Source: Planctomycetaceae bacterium
GTDB taxonomy: Bacteria; Planctomycetota; Planctomycetia; Pirellulales; Pirellulaceae
DNA length: 19,711 nt
NCBI GenBank assembly: GCA_018658605.1
Contig: JABHUV010000151.1
Span: 1 to 19,711 of the forward strand
Reading direction: 5' to 3'
This document shows positions 15,950 through 19,711 of this stretch, one piece after another; position 1 is the stretch's first letter, and every line of letters starts with the position of its first letter. The translations under genes were made by a program, and so were the position numbers. The notes beneath the pieces were generated by a model, which saw nothing but the letters and a program-made list of their open reading frames with translations, was not told the DNA's origin and did no database searches.

Positions 15950-16372
15950 TCAGAGCTTCACTTCGCGGCGCTGCATTTCGATATCTTCCAGGCTCACGAC
16001 GGGCCCCATTCCACTACCCGGGCAGTCTCGACAGGTTGCTTGCCATGCTTCCGGGGACTCAAGATTGGAATCCCAAAACGGCCAAGTACGACACTGTCTT
16101 GGCCGAGCTTCATAAACACCGCAGGAACGTTTTTCGGTGTCAAAAAAGACACAGTCACCGTTGGGGAACTCGACCAACGACCAACGTGTTCCGATGCGGC
16201 GAGTGTAGGTGTCTTGAAATTCTTCTAACGGCATTAGCATCAATTTTGCAAGTGTCGCGATCTCCACTTGATCGAGCCATACAAAACCTGGCTCCCCTGT
16301 ACAGCAATCACCGCATCCGGTGCACTTAAATTGCAAGCCATCGCGATACCATTTTTCACTTACCTCAGCCAT
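15950..16372 (-). CDS. YkgJ-family cysteine-cluster protein
   Basis: 140-residue protein of the YkgJ (UPF0153, zinc- or iron-chelating CxxCxxCC) family. The N-terminal motif is FKCTGCGDCC (C17, C20, C23, C24), followed by GDCVFFD, RSCGVYEARPRQC and ATCRDCPG, nine cysteines in all. The pattern C-x2-C-x2-CC, then GVYEARPxxCRTWPFW, is the family signature; a bound iron-sulfur or zinc centre is expected but its role is not established. AAGGA lies about 11 nt upstream of the ATG. The gene converges with moaA, which ends 30 nt away; no shared terminator with a T-run is visible there. Confidence 0.88.
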   Translation of the reverse strand: MAEVSEKWYRDGLQFKCTGCGDCCTGEPGFVWLDQVEIATLAKLMLMPLEEFQDTYTRRIGTRWSLVEFPNGDCVFFDTEKRSCGVYEARPRQCRTWPFWDSNLESPEAWQATCRDCPGSGMGPVVSLEDIEMQRREVKL

Positions 16373-16463
16373 CGTGCGTTTAATCCTTTCGGTTTTGTTA
16401 AGTGTACGCGACTTTTGGACGCTGCAGTTTACTCATAAATGGAAACGCGGCAAAAAACCCATG

Positions 16464-16480
16464 ATCGGCGATATGCCGAT
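16464..16480. repeat. Inverted repeat between YkgJ gene and HU gene
   Basis: ATCGGC and GCCGAT flank a 5-nt centre (GATAT). It lies in the 239-nt divergent region, about 92 nt from the YkgJ-type start and 132 nt from the HU start. It may be an operator; there is no T-run to suggest a terminator. Confidence 0.35.
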
Positions 16481-16611
16481 TATACCAATTACGTAGAATT
16501 TGACGATTACTTCAAGTTCCCGTATAGATGAATCGATAATAAGAACAAGGAGCAATACGCTTTATTCATGTCTAAACATGACCACAATGACGTGTTAAAC
16601 CCTATAAATCA

Positions 16612-16905
16612 ATGTCCCAATCCACCACAAAAAAAGATATCGCCGATGCCATCGCCAACGACCTTGGCATCACCCGAAGACAATCCAGACAGTTTGTTCA
16701 AAAGACGCTCGATGCCATTACTAATGTGTTACGTGACAAGGGACGTCTTGAACTGCGAGATTTTGGTGTCTTTGAATGTAAAACCAGGAAAGCTCGAAAA
16801 GGCAGGAACCCTAAAACCGGGGATCCGGTTGACGTACCAGAGAAACAGGTCGTAACTTTTCGGGCTGGTAAACGAATGGAACGGGCCGTGCGAGGGATAA
16901 AATAA
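16612..16905 (+). CDS. HU-family DNA-binding protein
   Basis: 97-residue histone-like protein that bends and compacts DNA as a dimer. The N-terminal helices (KKDIADAIANDLGITRRQS, about 7-25) and VLRDKGRLELRDFGVFE lead into the DNA-binding beta-arm. The arm carries the HU signature GRNPKTGDPVDVPEKQVVTF and then AGKRM. Slightly longer than bacterial HU (90), with a few extra residues at each end. No Shine-Dalgarno site is near the ATG; an AAGGAG at 16547-16552 is too far away. The gene is apparently monocistronic, with a 234-nt AT-rich gap after it. Confidence 0.93.
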   Translation: MSQSTTKKDIADAIANDLGITRRQSRQFVQKTLDAITNVLRDKGRLELRDFGVFECKTRKARKGRNPKTGDPVDVPEKQVVTFRAGKRMERAVRGIK

Positions 16906-17126
16906 CCGCTAATGAGATAATTATTAAAACTCATATTGCGGCCAATCACGAGATTATGTACTTATAGCCAACTTGAATTCGTTTACGTAACAATTTTTCG
17001 AAATCAAGTCAACGTTTTAAAAGTATTTACACTTATTTTTCACTGATCAAACACCAATACTATTTAGGGTTCAACCAAACGTTTATCGTCTCGGGTAATG
17101 TACTCGAGAGACAGATAAAGTAGGTC

Positions 17127-17134
17127 GAGGAGAA
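17127..17134 (+). promoter_or_regulatory. Strong Shine-Dalgarno of small lipoprotein gene
   Basis: GAGGAGAA lies 5 nt before the ATG at 17140. It is one of the strongest ribosome-binding sites in the window, which supports that this 72-codon frame is a real, well translated gene. Confidence 0.6.
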
Positions 17135-17139
17135 TTTCA

Positions 17140-17358
17140 ATGCGACGCCTGTTTTACGCAATAGTTTTAACTGCCATTTTGAGTACTAGTATCGGTTGTA
17201 TTATACCTGCCTTCTCCGGCGATCGAGCTCGACGAACCCAGCAGTTGATTTTCACTTCGGAAAATCAACGCCAGATTCTAAACTTCTGGGAACGGTTCTG
17301 GCATTTAGATCAACCAGACCACATGGCTCCTCAACGTGTTCATGGCGGAGTAATCTAA
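17140..17358 (+). CDS. Small putative lipoprotein, planctomycete-type
   Basis: 72-residue protein. It starts with MRRLFYAIVLTAILSTSIGC, a signal peptide ending in a lipobox-like SIGC with C20 as likely lipidated residue. The mature part is about 52 residues, rich in arginine and aromatic residues: DRARRTQQLIFTSEN, FWERFWHLDQPDHM and a terminal HGGVI. I recall similar short proteins with RRTQQLI, WERFW.LD.PDH and a final HGG-I/V pattern in many planctomycete genomes, but have no function for them. The ribosome-binding site is strong and an intrinsic terminator follows about 45 nt after the stop, so it appears to be a single-gene transcript. Lipidation and location are predictions; plain secretion is possible. 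Confidence 0.75.
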   Translation: MRRLFYAIVLTAILSTSIGCIIPAFSGDRARRTQQLIFTSENQRQILNFWERFWHLDQPDHMAPQRVHGGVI

Positions 17359-17403
17359 CCTGCTTGCTTAGCCCCCTGGCGGCTTATGCACAATTGCTGA
17401 GAA

Positions 17404-17433
17404 CAACCGGTTAAGCGGTTGAAGTCTATTTTT
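17404..17433 (+). terminator. Intrinsic terminator after the small lipoprotein gene
   Basis: CAACCG and CGGTTG form a 6-bp stem with a 6-nt loop (17404-17421), followed after 7 nt by TTTTT (17429-17433). A second inverted repeat, GAAAACAA (17439-17446) with TTGTTTTC (17463-17470), follows at once and may back it up. Confidence 0.5.
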
Positions 17434-17589
17434 CCTGCGAAAACAACTGCTGCGCTGGATAATTGTTTTCCGATTTATACCAGCAGTATCCATTCCATGA
17501 ATTGAGGAATTTGTGTTTGCCGGTTAAAGTACTGTGTAGGGGATTCAATAAACATACCTTCACTTCTTTGACTCGAAGAGATCATATCC

Positions 17590-18519
17590 TTGACACTCGA
17601 CTCCGATACCGCTGATCTGCAAGTTCGCCTAGGCAGGCTAACGCTTCCAAATCCAATCATGGTTGCTTCCGGCACCTTTGGCTACGCCCGTGAGATGGAA
17701 CAAATTGTCGATCTTTCACGCCTCGGTGGAATCGTTCCCAAAACGATCACGTCGCAGATGCGAAAAGGAAATGCTCCTTGGCGAACCATCGAGACATCCT
17801 CGGGGTTACTAAACTCAATCGGGCTCGACAACGATGGTCTCGACGCGTTTATAGAAAATCACTTGCCGTACCTTGTAAGTTTAGACGCGCCTGTAATTGT
17901 TAGTATTGCCGGAGAAAATCAAGCAGATTATGTCGGCATTGCAAAACGCTTGGATGCCTGTTTTGGCGTTGCAGCACTAGAGCTTAACATCTCCTGCCCG
18001 AATGTCGCTCATGGTGTCGATTTCGGCAGTAATCCTGAGTTGTGCGAACAAGTTGTCCGAGATGTTCGTGAACATTGTGCCTTGCCAATCCTAACCAAGC
18101 TTACGCCAAACGTCACAAACATAGTTGAACTCGCTACTGCCGCTGCGGCAGGTGGTACCGACGCAGTCTGCCTAACCAACACCTTGTTAGGGATGGCTGT
18201 CGACTGGAGAAAACAACGACCGATGCTTGGCAATAATGTCGGGGGATTGAGCGGTCCAGCTATCAAGCCTGTATCATTGCGATGTGTATACCAAGTCGCC
18301 CAGGCGGTCGACATTCCAATTGTTGGGATCGGCGGAATTGCAAACATCAATGATTGCATGGAATTTTTCGTGGCGGGCGCCTCAGCGATACAAATTGGGA
18401 CGGCTAACTATTACGACCCAACGATTACGATGAAGATACTAGACGCACTACCAGCCGCAGTCGCTGAACTCGGGGCCCACAAATTCGACGACATTCCAGG
18501 TACGATCAAGCCGAATTAG
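17590..18519 (+). CDS. pyrD: Dihydroorotate dehydrogenase, class 1 (1B-like)
   Basis: FMN enzyme oxidising dihydroorotate to orotate in pyrimidine synthesis. 309 residues, with no N-terminal membrane helix as class 2 enzymes have. LPNPIMVASGTFGYA (19-33), KTITSQMRKGN (51-61), the GLLNSIGLDNDG loop (72-83), and ELNISCPN with C136 as the catalytic base place it in class 1; class 2 enzymes have serine there. FMN phosphate contacts are VGIGGIANINDCMEF and GASAIQIGTANYYDP. Length and sequence fit the 1B (PyrD plus PyrK, NAD-linked) type, but no pyrK is in the window. The only start before the conserved region is TTG at 17590, with AAGAGA about 11 nt upstream, so the start is less certain. The trpS gene follows after 66 nt. 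Confidence 0.93.
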   Translation: MTLDSDTADLQVRLGRLTLPNPIMVASGTFGYAREMEQIVDLSRLGGIVPKTITSQMRKGNAPWRTIETSSGLLNSIGLDNDGLDAFIENHLPYLVSLDAPVIVSIAGENQADYVGIAKRLDACFGVAALELNISCPNVAHGVDFGSNPELCEQVVRDVREHCALPILTKLTPNVTNIVELATAAAAGGTDAVCLTNTLLGMAVDWRKQRPMLGNNVGGLSGPAIKPVSLRCVYQVAQAVDIPIVGIGGIANINDCMEFFVAGASAIQIGTANYYDPTITMKILDALPAAVAELGAHKFDDIPGTIKPN

Positions 18520-18585
18520 TTTTAAGAAACCCACCAAAACACCGTAACTTAAATACGACTAAAGAAGAATCCATAAAGGGACATC

Positions 18586-19551
18586 ATGCGAGTACTGTCG
18601 GGCATCCAACCAACCGGCCGATTTCACTGGGGGAATTACTTCGGCGCTATTCGGCAATATATCCAACTGCAGCACGAGGACGAAGCGTTTTATTTTATCG
18701 CCAACCTACATGCATTAACAACGATTCGCGATGCTCAACAACTCAACCAACTTACGCTCGATGCCGCTCTTGATCTGCTAGCACTCGGGCTCGACCCTGA
18801 AGCAGCAACGTTATTCCTGCAATCAGACATCCCTGAGATATCTGAGTTGACTTGGATTTTAATGACCGGCACACCCATGGGATTACTTGAACGCTGTCAT
18901 GCGTTCAAGGAAAAGAAATCGCGCGGCGTCGCCGCAGACGCTGGACTATTCACTTACCCTGTGCTCATGGCCGCAGATATTTTGGGGTACGATTCCAATT
19001 GTGTTCCTGTTGGGCAGGACCAAGTACAGCATATTGAGGTTGCCCGCGATATTGCTCGTAGTTTCAACCATCACTACGGCGACTGTTTCGTGCAACCTGA
19101 AGCCAGAATTCTAGATTCGTCCGCGAAGGTGCCCGGAACCGATGGCGAAAAGATGTCAAAGAGCTACGACAATATCATTCCCGTTTTCGAACAAGAAACC
19201 GCTCTCAAAAAACAAATAATGCGTATCTCCACGGATTCACGTGCGATGGAAGAAGCCAAGGATCCGGAGACGGACCACCTATATCAACTCTTTTGCCTCT
19301 TTGGTAAGGGGGAGCAGCAACAAGAAATGGCCGCCATGTATCGCCAAGGTGGATTTGGTTATGGTGATGTCAAAAAAAAGATCGCTGCAGCCGCTGAGTC
19401 CTATTTCGGCCCCGCTCGCGAACGCCGTGAAAAGTTGATCCAAGATCCTGATTTTGTCCGAGACGTCCTTACCGCCGGTGCGGCGAAAGCTCGATTGAAA
19501 GCAGCGGAAGTACTTGATCGAGTTCAACATGCGACGGGGTTAGTGCGATGA
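18586..19551 (+). CDS. trpS: Tryptophanyl-tRNA synthetase
   Basis: Class Ic aminoacyl-tRNA synthetase charging tRNA-Trp. 321 residues, close to the usual 330. The HIGH-type motif is PTGRFHWGN (9-17); the KMSKS loop is exact at 189-193 (EKMSKSYDN). Tryptophan-pocket and dimer regions [15 protein letters not shown] and [18 protein letters not shown] are intact. AGGGA lies about 5 nt before the ATG. The TGA stop overlaps the acpS ATG by 4 nt, so the two are translationally coupled; pyrD lies 66 nt upstream and may share the transcript. Confidence 0.97.
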   Translation: MRVLSGIQPTGRFHWGNYFGAIRQYIQLQHEDEAFYFIANLHALTTIRDAQQLNQLTLDAALDLLALGLDPEAATLFLQSDIPEISELTWILMTGTPMGLLERCHAFKEKKSRGVAADAGLFTYPVLMAADILGYDSNCVPVGQDQVQHIEVARDIARSFNHHYGDCFVQPEARILDSSAKVPGTDGEKMSKSYDNIIPVFEQETALKKQIMRISTDSRAMEEAKDPETDHLYQLFCLFGKGEQQQEMAAMYRQGGFGYGDVKKKIAAAAESYFGPARERREKLIQDPDFVRDVLTAGAAKARLKAAEVLDRVQHATGLVR

Positions 19552-19711
19552 ATGTGCTTGGACTAGGAACTGACATTATCGAGTGCCTGCGTATTGCAAA
19601 GATGATCGAGAAACATGGCGAGCTTTTTTTGCAGCGTGTTTACACGCAACATGAAGTGGGTTATTGCAGCAGTCGCAAGGCCGCCAACCAACACTACGCT
19701 GGTCGCTGGGC
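19548..19711 (+). CDS. acpS: Holo-ACP synthase AcpS, N-terminal part
   Basis: The first 54 codons of a 4'-phosphopantetheinyl transferase that converts apo-ACP to holo-[19 protein letters not shown] carries the metal-binding aspartate of the GTDI-E motif; [15 protein letters not shown] and the final YAGRWA match the conserved AcpS pattern just before the KEA motif, which lies beyond the window. The ATG overlaps the trpS stop (ATGA). The rest of the gene is cut by the window edge. Confidence 0.93.
   Translation, partial: MNVLGLGTDIIECLRIAKMIEKHGELFLQRVYTQHEVGYCSSRKAANQHYAGRW

Noticed and set aside
16036..16329. Open frames on the plus strand across the YkgJ-type gene
   Set aside because: Antisense to a nine-cysteine conserved protein; composition is typical of a shadow frame.
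16568..16855. 95-codon frame overlapping the HU gene, preceded by AAGGAG at 16547-16552
   Set aside because: The AAGGAG is 15 nt from the ATG, too far for normal initiation, and the frame is a shadow of the clearly conserved HU reading frame.
17026..17063. TTTACA and TACTAT as a promoter for the small lipoprotein gene
   Set aside because: The spacing is 26 nt, too long for a sigma70-type promoter, and no better pairing was found by eye.

Overview
The window looks like a chromosomal stretch of a planctomycete, most likely from the Pirellulales. The best clue is a small lipoprotein-like gene (17140-17358) whose C-terminal half resembles a short protein family I associate with Planctomycetes. 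Weak or absent Shine-Dalgarno sites, moderate GC and a chromosome-like mix of housekeeping genes fit this. The taxonomic call is inference. I see no tRNA, rRNA, CRISPR array, insertion sequence or phage gene.

Left part (1-2818, all minus strand): an OleA/KASIII-type thiolase-fold condensing enzyme, then a Tat-exported amidohydrolase_2 enzyme, then a TctC/Bug-type solute receptor cut by the window edge. A 742-bp AT-rich gap (2819-3560) holds a perfect 17-nt palindrome. It is followed on the plus strand by a class-I glutamine amidotransferase-like (peptidase C26) protein whose catalytic cysteine is replaced by glycine. That gene converges with the next block at a strong bidirectional hairpin.

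Middle part (4517-8782, minus strand): aconitase A, dCTP deaminase and endonuclease III.

Right-centre (9093-15919, plus strand): GTP cyclohydrolase I (folE), a translationally coupled eight-helix membrane protein, a zinc-ribbon membrane-hairpin protein, a 1004-residue FAD/iron-sulfur dehydrogenase (YdiJ/GlcD-GlpC type), then moaD, moaE and moaA with 4-nt overlaps or close spacing. Two pterin pathways that start from GTP (FolE and MoaA) therefore flank three membrane or redox proteins. A YkgJ-type cysteine-cluster gene converges on moaA.

Right end (16612-19711, plus strand): an HU-type nucleoid protein, the small putative lipoprotein, a class-1 dihydroorotate dehydrogenase with a TTG start, tryptophanyl-tRNA synthetase, and the start of acpS overlapping trpS by 4 nt.

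Most genes are ordinary housekeeping genes. The points most worth a second look are the C26 pseudo-amidotransferase, the OleA-like enzyme without oleBCD beside it, the uncharacterised membrane proteins between folE and the moa genes, and the planctomycete-type small lipoprotein.
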